Numbered from the stretch's first letter, positions 6,998-14,355 are shown. The stretch is DNA of 14,409 nucleotides from M55B165 sp964423265 (GCA_964423265.1 CAYREF010000048.1:1-14409), one strand, 5' to 3'. Notes: a model not told the origin generated them from the sequence alone. Made by a program: numbers and translations.

Positions 6998-9170
6998 AAT
7001 TATAGCAACCAGTGCCATTAAAGGCGCGCATAAAATTGTCAATAAGGCAGAAGAAAGGTTAAATAAGGCTATAGAAGAAAAAGGTGAAGACCAGAAATTG
7101 GAATTTCCCGATACTGGTTATTTTTTACCAATAATTTACAGCATGGCTGGAATTAAAGTAGAGAAACTTGGCGATTGCCATGAAGTAATTGCAGAAGCAA
7201 AAAATTTGCTTCCCCAGGTTCCAAGTGACAGGATCTGGATTCCTTATCTGGGGGGAACCCTGGATGCAGGGATTGCCACTCTGTGGACTGAAGAAATTAT
7301 TGAGGCTATAAAATATTTAGATGACCCTCCTCCTGAGGAAGGTATCTGGCTGGGAGCTGCAATAGATAAAATTATCAGGGAACGTGGTATTGAATTTGTA
7401 GATGGAACCGCCCCTGGTTTTGCGGCTTGTGTTGGCGCTGCCTCCAGCAATGAGATGGCAGTCCAGATAGCAAGAGAGCTCCAGGAGAAAAATATTTATG
7501 TTTTTATAAGCGGATCAACTAATGGTGTATCCATGGCAGAACAGCTAGCAGAAGAGGGAGTAGACCTTGGATGGGAAACCAGGCTGGTGCCTTTTGGAAA
7601 AGACATAACTGCAACCAGCTATTCCCTTGGTTTTGCAGCCAGGGCGGCGATGAGCTTTGGAGGCGTGCAGCCAGGTGATTACAGGAGGATGCTGCTTTAC
7701 AATAAGACTAGGGTATTTGCTTTTGTACTGGCATTGGGTGAAGTTGATGATGAAAAATATGCAAATGCGGCTGGCGCTATAAATTTTGGCTTTCCCACAA
7801 TTGCTAATACCTCCATACCGGAAATACTGCCGAGGGGAGTTTGTACTTATGAGCATGTAGTCTCAAATATAGATGAAGAGGAAATGGTAACCAAGGCAAT
7901 TGAAGTCAGAGGGCTTAAGGTTACTGTGGAAAAAGTTGATGTCCCTGTTCCATTTGGTCCTGCATTTGAAGGTGAGAGGGTAAGGAAAGAAAATACATAT
8001 GTGGAATTTGGTGGAAATAAAAGTGATGCTGTTGAATTGCTGGCTATGGCAGATTCATCCAAAGTGGAAGATGGAAAAATCGAAGTCATAGGTCCTGAAG
8101 TAGATGATGTAAAAGAAGGAGAAGCCCTTCCGCTTGGAATACTGGTAGAAGTATCCGGAAGGAAGATGCAGGAAGATTTTGAGCCGGTTATGGAAAGGCA
8201 AATCCATTACTTTCTAAATTACCCCTCAGGCGTGTTCCATATGGGCCAGAGGGATATATCCTGGATCAGGTTCTCAAAAGATGCAGTAAACAATGGTTTT
8301 AAAATCAGGCATATCGGGACTGTGCTCCATGCTAAAATGCATTCAGATTTTGGAAAGATATTGGATAAGGTACAGGTAAAAATTTATACCAATCCTGAAG
8401 ATGTTTTAGCCTTACAGGAAAAAGCAAGAAAGATATTTAAGGCTAGGGATGAGCGTATGGGAGCCCTAACCGATGAGGCTGTAGATACCTTTTATTCATG
8501 TACCTTATGCCAGTCATTTGCTCCCAATCACGTATGTGTAGTGTCACCTGAAAGGCCAGGTCTTTGCGGCGCTTATAACTGGCTTGACTGTAGGGCTGCC
8601 TATGAAATTAACCCTGCAGGACCCAACCAGCCAATTAAAAAAGGTGAGACCCTTGATGAGAATTTAGGGTTATGGAAAGGGGTAAATGAATTTGTATACA
8701 AGGCTTCAAACCAGAGCCTGGAATCATTTTCTGCATATTCGATGATGAATGACCCCATGACTTCATGCGGATGCTTTGAAGTTATAGCCACCATCCTTCC
8801 TTCAACTAATGGAATTATGGCCGTAAACAGGGAATACGGGGGAATGACCCCGTGCGGAATGAAATTTTCAACCATAGCCGGAATGGTGGGTGGCGGAATA
8901 CAGACCCCGGGCTTTATAGGTATTAGCAAGTTCTTTATAGGATCAAAGAAATTCATAAAGGCAGACGGAGGCTTAAAAAGGCTGATATGGATGCCCAAGG
9001 AATTAAAAGAAGAGATAAGGGATTTACTTGAAGAGAGGGCCAAAGAAATAGGCATGGAAGATTTAGTAGATAAAATTGCTACAGAAGAGGAAGCCCAGAC
9101 CGAAGAAGAGGTGCTTGAGTGGGCCCAGAAAGTAAACCACCCTGCTTTGGAAATGGAACCAATGATGTAA
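6990..9170 (+). CDS. acsB: CO-methylating acetyl-CoA synthase (ACS alpha subunit)
   Basis: It condenses CO, the methyl group of the corrinoid protein and CoA into acetyl-CoA. At 726 residues it is the full-length bacterial form, keeping the N-terminal domain (about 1-310) that docks onto CODH and forms the CO tunnel. The A-cluster ligands are intact: Cys504, Cys507, Cys516 and Cys526 (CTLC, HVC, GLC) for the [4Fe-4S] cubane, and the Cys593-Gly594-Cys595 motif that holds the distal nickel, with Cys507 bridging to the proximal metal. The numbering is offset by two from Moorella AcsB. The start follows AAGGAGGG (6970-6978) and overlaps the cooS stop. The gene ends in tandem stops (TAA TAA). Assignment is essentially certain. 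Confidence 0.97.
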   Translation: MSKIIATSAIKGAHKIVNKAEERLNKAIEEKGEDQKLEFPDTGYFLPIIYSMAGIKVEKLGDCHEVIAEAKNLLPQVPSDRIWIPYLGGTLDAGIATLWTEEIIEAIKYLDDPPPEEGIWLGAAIDKIIRERGIEFVDGTAPGFAACVGAASSNEMAVQIARELQEKNIYVFISGSTNGVSMAEQLAEEGVDLGWETRLVPFGKDITATSYSLGFAARAAMSFGGVQPGDYRRMLLYNKTRVFAFVLALGEVDDEKYANAAGAINFGFPTIANTSIPEILPRGVCTYEHVVSNIDEEEMVTKAIEVRGLKVTVEKVDVPVPFGPAFEGERVRKENTYVEFGGNKSDAVELLAMADSSKVEDGKIEVIGPEVDDVKEGEALPLGILVEVSGRKMQEDFEPVMERQIHYFLNYPSGVFHMGQRDISWIRFSKDAVNNGFKIRHIGTVLHAKMHSDFGKILDKVQVKIYTNPEDVLALQEKARKIFKARDERMGALTDEAVDTFYSCTLCQSFAPNHVCVVSPERPGLCGAYNWLDCRAAYEINPAGPNQPIKKGETLDENLGLWKGVNEFVYKASNQSLESFSAYSMMNDPMTSCGCFEVIATILPSTNGIMAVNREYGGMTPCGMKFSTIAGMVGGGIQTPGFIGISKFFIGSKKFIKADGGLKRLIWMPKELKEEIRDLLEERAKEIGMEDLVDKIATEEEAQTEEEVLEWAQKVNHPALEMEPMM

Positions 9171-9203
9171 TAAAATTTGCAAATACGAAATAAGGAGTGA
9201 GCA

Positions 9204-10553
9204 ATGGCTTTAAGCGGTTTAGAAATATTTAAAAAACTTCCTAAAACTAATTGTAAGGATTGTGGTTTTCCTACCTGCTTGGCTTTTGCAATGCAGCTTG
9301 CTGCAGGCAAAGTTGAGCTGGGAAAATGTCCCCATGTTTCAGAAGAGGCAAAGGAAGAATTAGAAGAAGCATCGCAGCCTCCCATACTTAAGGTTGAGGT
9401 TGGCAGCGGCGATGATGCATTTGTGGTAGGTGAAGAGAATGTACTTTTCAGGCATGATAGGACTTTTGTAAATCAGAACGCATTTGCCCTAAATATTGAT
9501 GATGGTCTTCCAGAGGACGAGATAGAAAAACTGGTAAAGAAAGTAAATGAAACAGAATATGAGAGAGTTGGGCAGATATTAAAAATTGACTCTATCTGTA
9601 TACAGAACAATTCAAAAGACAGTGAAAAATTTAAAGAAGTAGTTAAAAAAATAAATTCTATTACTTCAAAACCTTTAATTTTAATATCTGAGGATGCAGC
9701 TGTTTTGGGGGATCTTGCAGAAGAGCTTAAAGAAAAGAAGCCTTTAATACATGGAGCTACCAAAGAGACGGCAGATGATTTTATAAAGATTGCTAAAGAT
9801 ACTGGATGCCCCATTGTAGCAAAGGGGGAAACTTTTGAAGATATAATGGCTATAACTGAGAAGATGAGAGAAGCAGGCATAAAGAACTTAGTTATAGATA
9901 TAGGCAAAAGAGACCTAAAAGATGACTTTTTCAACCAGATTGGACTAAGGACTGCAGCCATAAAGAAAAAGAATAGGTTGTTTGGGTATCCTACTATTGT
10001 ATTTCCCAATGAAATGGCAGAAGATCCTTTGATGGAAACCTTGACTGCTTCTATTTTTGTAGCAAAATATGGCTCTATTATAGTTGTATCTAGTGCTGAG
10101 CCGCAAAATATTTATCCGTTGCTGGTATACAGGCAAAACATTTACACAGATCCAAGGCAGCCAATGCAGGTTGAACAGAAGATTTATGAAATTGGAAGCC
10201 CGGATGAAAATTCTCCTGTGCTTATAACTACTAATTTCTCCCTCACCTATTTTATAATCTCGGGGGAAATTGAAAATAGTAAAGTGCCCAGCCGGCTTCT
10301 GGTAATGGATGTGGAAGGACAGTCAGTACTGACTGCCTGGGCAGCAGGCAAATTTATACCGGAGCTAATTGCCCAGTTTATAAAGAAGAGCGGCATAGAA
10401 GATAAAGTAAAAACCAGGGAGTTAATTATCCCGGGATATGTAGCACAGCTTCAGGGAGAGCTGGAAGATGAGCTGGAAGGAGAATGGAAAGTTATTGTAG
10501 GCCCAAGGGAAGCAGGGGAAGTTCCCAAATACATGAAAGAAAATGCTTCCTGA
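9204..10553 (+). CDS. acsC: Corrinoid iron-sulfur protein large subunit (AcsC)
   Basis: The large subunit of the corrinoid iron-sulfur protein takes the methyl group from methyl-THF via the AcsE methyltransferase and hands it to AcsB. The 449 residues open with the [4Fe-4S] domain bearing Cys17, Cys20, Cys25 and Cys42, the cluster that reduces cobalt. A TIM-barrel region follows, and a C-terminal cobalamin-binding domain from about 320 onward. The ATG follows AAGGAGTGA (9192-9200) with ideal spacing, 33 bases after acsB. No acsE lies next to it, unlike many acetogen clusters, so the methyltransferase must be encoded elsewhere. The 77-base gap after it contains a separate promoter for fhs and no clear terminator. 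Confidence 0.96.
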   Translation: MALSGLEIFKKLPKTNCKDCGFPTCLAFAMQLAAGKVELGKCPHVSEEAKEELEEASQPPILKVEVGSGDDAFVVGEENVLFRHDRTFVNQNAFALNIDDGLPEDEIEKLVKKVNETEYERVGQILKIDSICIQNNSKDSEKFKEVVKKINSITSKPLILISEDAAVLGDLAEELKEKKPLIHGATKETADDFIKIAKDTGCPIVAKGETFEDIMAITEKMREAGIKNLVIDIGKRDLKDDFFNQIGLRTAAIKKKNRLFGYPTIVFPNEMAEDPLMETLTASIFVAKYGSIIVVSSAEPQNIYPLLVYRQNIYTDPRQPMQVEQKIYEIGSPDENSPVLITTNFSLTYFIISGEIENSKVPSRLLVMDVEGQSVLTAWAAGKFIPELIAQFIKKSGIEDKVKTRELIIPGYVAQLQGELEDELEGEWKVIVGPREAGEVPKYMKENAS

Positions 10554-10566
10554 CTTCCATGTATGA

Positions 10567-10595
10567 TTGTAACAAGTTAGTAATTATCATATAAT
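10567..10595 (+). promoter_or_regulatory. Putative promoter of fhs-folD-BMC-P operon
   Basis: TTGTAA (10567-10572) and a consensus TATAAT (10590-10595) are exactly 17 bases apart. Transcription would start near 10602, giving a short leader. The -35 is part of a TGTAAC motif (10568-10573) followed 11 bases later by GTAAT (10580-10584), an arrangement also found before acsD. Confidence 0.6.
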
Positions 10596-10620
10596 TTATT
10601 TTATTAATATTGTTAGGGAA

Positions 10621-10625
10621 AGGAG
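10621..10625 (+). promoter_or_regulatory. Shine-Dalgarno fixing the TTG start of fhs
   Basis: AGGAG, extended upstream by GGGAA, lies 5 bases before the TTG at 10631. The frame is open from a TTG at 10610, but that codon lies upstream of this site and has none of its own. Confidence 0.75.
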
Positions 10626-10630
10626 CAAAT

Positions 10631-12328
10631 TTGAAAAGCGACATTGAAATAGCACAAGCGGCAGAGATGAAGCATGTAGGAGAAATTGCTGAATTGGTAG
10701 ACCTGGATGAAAAATATCTGGAGCTATACGGGGATTATAAGGCGAAAGTTGACTTGTCAGTGTTAGATGCCTTAAAGGATAGGCCAAATGGTAAGTATAT
10801 CGATGTTACAGCAATAACCCCTACTCCACTGGGGGAAGGAAAGACCGTAACCACCATAGGTCTTAGCATGGCATTAAATAAGATTGGCAAGAAAACAGTA
10901 ACCTGTATAAGGCAGCCATCGCTGGGGCCTGTCTTTGGTATTAAAGGTGGTGCAGCCGGAGGAGGAAATTCACAGGTACTTCCCATGGAGGACTTTAATT
11001 TACACCTTACCGGGGATATCCATGCAGTAGGCGTAGCCCATAATCTGCTGGCAGCATTCCTTGATACACACATCATGAAAGGGAATGAACTGAACATTGA
11101 CCCCTTTAGCATTTCTCTTAACAGGGTAGTTGATGTGAGTGATAGGGCCCTGAGAAACATAATTGTAGGGCTTGGAGGAGAGCTTAATGGGATCCCCAGA
11201 GAAACAGGTTATGATATTACTGTGGCTTCTGAGGTTATGGCCATACTGGCCTTGACCACAGGGCTGAAAGATTTAAGGAAAAAGCTTTCCAGGATGACTA
11301 TAGGTTCTACCCATGACGGCGAGGCAGTTACAGCTGAAGACCTTAAATGTGCCGGTGCAATGACAGTGTTGCTTAAGGACGCAATAAAGCCAACTTTGCT
11401 TCAAACAATTGAACATACTCCTTGTTTTGTTCATGCTGGACCGTTTGCGAATATTGCCCATGGCAATTCTTCAATACTGGCTGACCTTATCGCCACTAAA
11501 CTCGGCGAATATGTGGTAACAGAAAGCGGCTTTGGGGCAGATATTGGTGCAGAAAAATTCTTTAATATAAAGTGCAGATATAGCGGCCTGAAGCCAGATG
11601 CTGTAGTTATAGTGGCAACAGTTAGAGCTCTAAAGATGCATGGAGGCGGATTTGAGTTTGTTCCAGGACAAGGTGTTGACAAGGAAAAGATGAATACCCC
11701 AAATGTAGAGGCAGTCAGGAAAGGCTGCCAAAATTTAGAGAAAATGATAGAAAATGTTAAAATGCACGGGATACAAGCAGTAGTAGCAATAAACTACTTT
11801 GATGCTGATAGCCAGGAAGAAATAGATGTCATAAAAGAGAGGGCAATTGAAGCAGGGGCTGAGGATGCTGTAGTCAGCAAAGTATGGCTAAAAGGAGGAG
11901 AAGGCGGAAAAGAGCTGGCAGAGGCAGTTACAAAAGCTGCTGAAAAACCAGGGGAGTTTAAATTCCTTTATCCGCTTGACTGGCCAATAAAGAAGAAAAT
12001 TGAAACCATAGCAACAAAGATCTATGGCGCAGACGGGGTTAACTTTTTGCCCAAAGCTGAGAAAATGATTGATACATATACAAGACAAGGATTTGATAAG
12101 CTCCCCATTTGCATGGCAAAAACCCACCTGTCACTTAGCCATGATCCAAAATTGAAAGGAAGACCAACTAATTTTACAGTTCCCATCAGAGATGTCAGGG
12201 CATCTGTAGGGGCTGGATTCTTATACCCATTATTGGGTGAGATGAGAACCATGCCTGGATTACCAAAAGTTCCAGCCGGAACAAAAGTTGATATAGATGA
12301 TGATGGGAATATAGTTGGATTGTTTTAA
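10631..12328 (+). CDS. fhs: Formate-tetrahydrofolate ligase
   Basis: It makes 10-formyl-THF from formate, ATP and THF, the entry step of the methyl branch. The 565-residue protein begins at TTG, which gives an N-terminus (SDIEIAQAA, then ELYGDYKAKV) typical of the family. The nucleotide-binding loop TPTPLGEGKT lies at about 64-72, followed by RQPSLGPVFGIKGGAAGGG near 97-115. Later conserved blocks such as SGFGADIGAEKF and the C-terminal VGAGFLYPL segment with GEMRTMPGLP are present, with no gaps. The protein is soluble and normally tetrameric. It heads a second transcription unit with folD 25 bases downstream, so the two successive folate enzymes are co-transcribed. Confidence 0.97.
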   Translation: MKSDIEIAQAAEMKHVGEIAELVDLDEKYLELYGDYKAKVDLSVLDALKDRPNGKYIDVTAITPTPLGEGKTVTTIGLSMALNKIGKKTVTCIRQPSLGPVFGIKGGAAGGGNSQVLPMEDFNLHLTGDIHAVGVAHNLLAAFLDTHIMKGNELNIDPFSISLNRVVDVSDRALRNIIVGLGGELNGIPRETGYDITVASEVMAILALTTGLKDLRKKLSRMTIGSTHDGEAVTAEDLKCAGAMTVLLKDAIKPTLLQTIEHTPCFVHAGPFANIAHGNSSILADLIATKLGEYVVTESGFGADIGAEKFFNIKCRYSGLKPDAVVIVATVRALKMHGGGFEFVPGQGVDKEKMNTPNVEAVRKGCQNLEKMIENVKMHGIQAVVAINYFDADSQEEIDVIKERAIEAGAEDAVVSKVWLKGGEGGKELAEAVTKAAEKPGEFKFLYPLDWPIKKKIETIATKIYGADGVNFLPKAEKMIDTYTRQGFDKLPICMAKTHLSLSHDPKLKGRPTNFTVPIRDVRASVGAGFLYPLLGEMRTMPGLPKVPAGTKVDIDDDGNIVGLF

Positions 12329-12348
12329 TATTTAATAACTTTTATTTT

Positions 12349-12358
12349 AAGGGGTGAT
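12349..12358 (+). promoter_or_regulatory. folD ribosome binding site overlapping the only canonical start codon
   Basis: AAGGGGTGAT closely follows the anti-Shine-Dalgarno complement (AAGGAGGTGAT minus one base). The in-frame GTG (12354-12356) lies inside it, so it is badly placed as a start. The next appropriately spaced codon is ATA at 12363, 4 bases downstream. Confidence 0.5.
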
Positions 12359-13277
12359 TAAAATAGCACAGATAATAAGCGGAAAAGAAATTTCTAAACA
12401 GATTAAAGATGAAGTTAAAGCGGAAATAAGTAAAATGGAAAAAGAAAAAGGAGCAAGCCCAGGGCTTGCAGTAATTTTGGTTGGAGAAAACCCAGCATCG
12501 AAAGTATATGTGACTAGCAAACAAAGAGGTTGTGAACAAGTAGGTATAAAATCGGAATCTATTAAAATGGATGACACAGTCTCCACGGAAGATATACTTA
12601 AAGAGATTGATAAATTAAATTCAAGAAATGATATACATGGCATACTTGTGCAGCTTCCATTGCCTGAGCAGGTAGACAAAAATAGAGTGCTTGAAGCTAT
12701 TTCTCCCGAGAAAGATGTTGATGGATTCCATCCAATTAATATGGGAAGATTAGTAGCTCAGCAGGAATGCTTAATTCCAGCCACTCCCTTAGGAGTTATT
12801 GAAATGTTAAAGAGGTCCAATATCAGTTTAAAGGGTAAAAATGCAACCATGGTTGGCCATAGCGAAATAGTGGGAAAACCATGTAGCCTGCTTTTGTTAA
12901 ATGAATGGGCTACTGTTACTATATGCCATATAGAAACTAAAGACCTAAAAATGCATACCAAAGACGCTGATATACTAATAGTCGCGGCGGGAGTACCATA
13001 CCTTATCAAGGAGGACATGGTAAAAGAAGGCGCTGTGGTTATTGATGTTGGTATTAATAGGATTACCAAGGACAAGGCCTCTAAAGAGCTCTTGGAATGG
13101 AGAAAAGATGATTTTGATAGAAAACAGTCAACTTTAATTGGCGATGTAGATTATCTAAGGGTTGAACCAAAGGTTAGCCATATTTCTCCTGTTCCGGGTG
13201 GTGTAGGCCCAATGACAATAGCCATGCTTCTTAAAAACACTTTAACAGCTGCTAAAAAAGCTGTTGGAATGAAATAA
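12354..13277 (+). CDS. folD: Bifunctional methylene-THF dehydrogenase / methenyl-THF cyclohydrolase
   Basis: It converts 10-formyl-THF to methenyl- and then methylene-THF (or the reverse). Counting from GTG 12354 (307 residues), the catalytic Tyr52 and Lys56 (YVTSK), Gln100 (VQLPLP) and Asp123 (KDVDGFHPIN) are present, as are the Rossmann dinucleotide loop (164-175) and the C-terminal PVPGGVGPMT signature. Two usual NADP-phosphate contacts are changed: the common VVGRS is MVGHS (His169), and the common CHSKT is CHIET (Ile193, Glu194), which hints at NAD(H) use. The start is unclear: FolD proteins typically begin MAQII, and here the codon before AQII is ATA (12363) with a good ribosome binding site just upstream, while the GTG lies within that site. 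It is followed 38 bases later by the first BMC-P gene. Confidence 0.95.
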   Translation: MIKIAQIISGKEISKQIKDEVKAEISKMEKEKGASPGLAVILVGENPASKVYVTSKQRGCEQVGIKSESIKMDDTVSTEDILKEIDKLNSRNDIHGILVQLPLPEQVDKNRVLEAISPEKDVDGFHPINMGRLVAQQECLIPATPLGVIEMLKRSNISLKGKNATMVGHSEIVGKPCSLLLLNEWATVTICHIETKDLKMHTKDADILIVAAGVPYLIKEDMVKEGAVVIDVGINRITKDKASKELLEWRKDDFDRKQSTLIGDVDYLRVEPKVSHISPVPGGVGPMTIAMLLKNTLTAAKKAVGMK

Positions 13278-13315
13278 GTTTATGCTAAAATTAATTCCTG
13301 GAGAGGTAGAATTTA

Positions 13316-13591
13316 ATGTATTATGCAAGGGTAATTGGAAAAATAGTTGCTACTGCAAAATATGAGGGGCTGGTAGGAAAAAAAATACAAGTCCTGCAGC
13401 CTGTAGATCTAGAAACCGGGGAAGATGAAGGAAGGTTTCTGGTAGCACTGGATTCTACTTCTTCAGGAATAGGGGATGTCGTGGGTTATGAAGACGGTTC
13501 AGAAGCTACATGGGCATTTGACGGGGAAGATGTCCCTACAGATGCTACTATAGTAGCAATAATAGATAAAGTAAACATAGCAAAGGTCTGA
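13316..13591 (+). CDS. EutN/CcmL-family BMC-P (microcompartment vertex) protein, divergent copy
   Basis: This 91-residue protein is of the Pfam EutN_CcmL type, which forms pentamers that cap the corners of bacterial microcompartment shells. Matching features are the N-terminal YARVIGKIVATAKYEGLVGKKIQVLQPVDL strand pair (seen as VIGKIVAT and GKKIQVLQPVDL), LVALDS, the GIGDVVG turn and the C-terminal DATIVAIIDKVN strand. The normally conserved GSSAR segment reads GSEAT, and an acidic loop (WAFDGEDVPTD) follows. The start has GGAGAGGT about 8 bases upstream. It sits 38 bases after folD with no promoter or terminator between, so it should be on the fhs-folD transcript. No shell hexamer (BMC-H/T) gene is in the window. 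Family is confident; a role in a shell here is inference. Confidence 0.88.
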   Translation: MYYARVIGKIVATAKYEGLVGKKIQVLQPVDLETGEDEGRFLVALDSTSSGIGDVVGYEDGSEATWAFDGEDVPTDATIVAIIDKVNIAKV

Positions 13592-13592
13592 A

Positions 13593-13865
13593 ATGGTTTT
13601 AAGTGAAGTTATAGGAAATGTTGTTTGCACACAAAAAGACAAAAGCCTTAACGGTAAAAAGCTTTTAATTGTCAAAGCAATTGACCTGGATGGCAAAAGG
13701 CTTGATTCTTTTGTAGTTGCTGTTGATTTAGTAGGTGTAGGTATAGGAGAAAAAGTGCTGGTTGTAAATGGTAGCTCGGCCCGCAAGACTGACCTAACCA
13801 GGGAAAAGAGCATAGATTCTGTTATTGTAGCAAAAGTTGATAGTGTAAATTTAGGGAAAAAATAG
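13593..13865 (+). CDS. EutN/CcmL-family BMC-P (microcompartment vertex) protein, canonical copy
   Basis: A second 90-residue vertex-type protein starts 1 base after the stop of the first, with AAAGGT about 7 bases upstream inside its neighbour. It matches the family consensus more closely: VIGNVVCTQKDKSLNGKKLL, an AVDLVGVGIGEKVLVV core and an intact GSSAR segment near residues 61-65, ending in SVIVAKVDSVN. The two copies differ throughout, so this is an old paralogous pair and not a recent duplication; two different vertex proteins in one locus could build mixed pentamers or have distinct roles. It is the last gene of the + strand operon and meets the BlaI-type gene tail to tail with 1 base between stops. 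No encapsulation peptide-like tail was obvious on the neighbouring enzymes. Confidence 0.92.
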   Translation: MVLSEVIGNVVCTQKDKSLNGKKLLIVKAIDLDGKRLDSFVVAVDLVGVGIGEKVLVVNGSSARKTDLTREKSIDSVIVAKVDSVNLGKK

Positions 13866-13880
13866 CTTACTTATCTATTT
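13860..13880 (-). terminator. Weak hairpin between convergent genes, possible terminator for the BlaI-type gene
   Basis: AAATAG (13860-13865) and CTATTT (13875-13880) can pair around a 9-base loop. Read on the - strand, the stem runs into a run of six T. The stem is AT-rich and short, so it would be inefficient. No better terminator is seen for the + strand operon. Confidence 0.25.
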
Positions 13881-14268
13881 CTTCAATTAGTTTTTTTACT
13901 TTTTTTTCCGTTTCTGTTCCCCCCAGTATTTTGTCCGAAACCGATTTAATTATGCTTTTAGCCAGCTCTTTTTCTGACACTGCTGGGGAATATATATAAG
14001 TTTTGGAACTCTTGTCCTGGCTTAGCAATCCTTTATCAGCTAGGGTATTCATGGTTGACATTACTGTAGTATATGGTATAAAGCCCTGTTTTTTTTCTGC
14101 TATTTCGCTTCTTAACATTAATTCATGCACTTCTCTTACGGTAGTCTTTTTCTTTTCCCATACAATTTTCATGATTGTTGCTTCTAGATTACTTATGCTG
14201 TTTAACCCGTTTATTCCAATTTCTTCAGATTTCTTTTTTGGATTTTCCCTTGCCAATTTATCCACCAC
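13867..14268 (-). CDS. BlaI/MecI-type (Penicillinase_R) winged-helix repressor
   Basis: A 133-residue dimeric repressor of the BlaI/MecI/CopY group. The N-terminal winged helix begins at ISNLEATIMKIVWEKK, then TVREVHELM, and the recognition helix TTVMSTMNTLADKGLL, followed by the wing SSKTYIYSP and a C-terminal dimerisation helix ending KKVKKLIEEIDK. In classical systems such repressors are inactivated by the membrane protease BlaR1/MecR1; none is encoded downstream, where the BMC-P genes converge. The longest frame starts at GTG 14268, but GTG 14268 and GTG 14265 lie in or beside the Shine-Dalgarno AAGGTGG (14271-14265). The TTG at 14256 has better spacing and would remove four residues from an unusually charged N-terminal tail. 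The regulated target is unknown; neighbours alone do not show it. Confidence 0.88.
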   Translation of the reverse strand: MVDKLARENPKKKSEEIGINGLNSISNLEATIMKIVWEKKKTTVREVHELMLRSEIAEKKQGFIPYTTVMSTMNTLADKGLLSQDKSSKTYIYSPAVSEKELAKSIIKSVSDKILGGTETEKKVKKLIEEIDK

Positions 14269-14313
14269 CTTATATTTAAAATTTTGAAAATACTGTTTCT
14301 TGATTAGTTAAAT

Positions 14314-14355
14314 GTATTTCTACCTTATACTATTTTTTTTTACAAAATAAATCAA
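14314..14355 (-). promoter_or_regulatory. Putative promoter and operator-like palindrome for the BlaI-type gene
   Basis: On the - strand, TTGATT (14355-14350) and TAGTAT (14332-14327) are 17 bases apart. GTAtttcTAC (14314-14323), a short palindrome reminiscent of the TACA/TGTA half-sites of BlaI operators, covers the expected start point, which would fit autorepression. The rest of 14269-14409 holds no recognisable gene. Confidence 0.4.

Noticed and set aside
8600..9385. Long open frame of 261 codons on the - strand across the acsB-acsC junction
   Set aside because: It mirrors the well-conserved C-terminus of AcsB and N-terminus of AcsC and reads as a composition artefact of those genes.
9473..10009. 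Open frame of 178 codons on the - strand
   Set aside because: It is opposite acsC, with low-complexity Phe/Ser/Ile-rich translation and no start signal.
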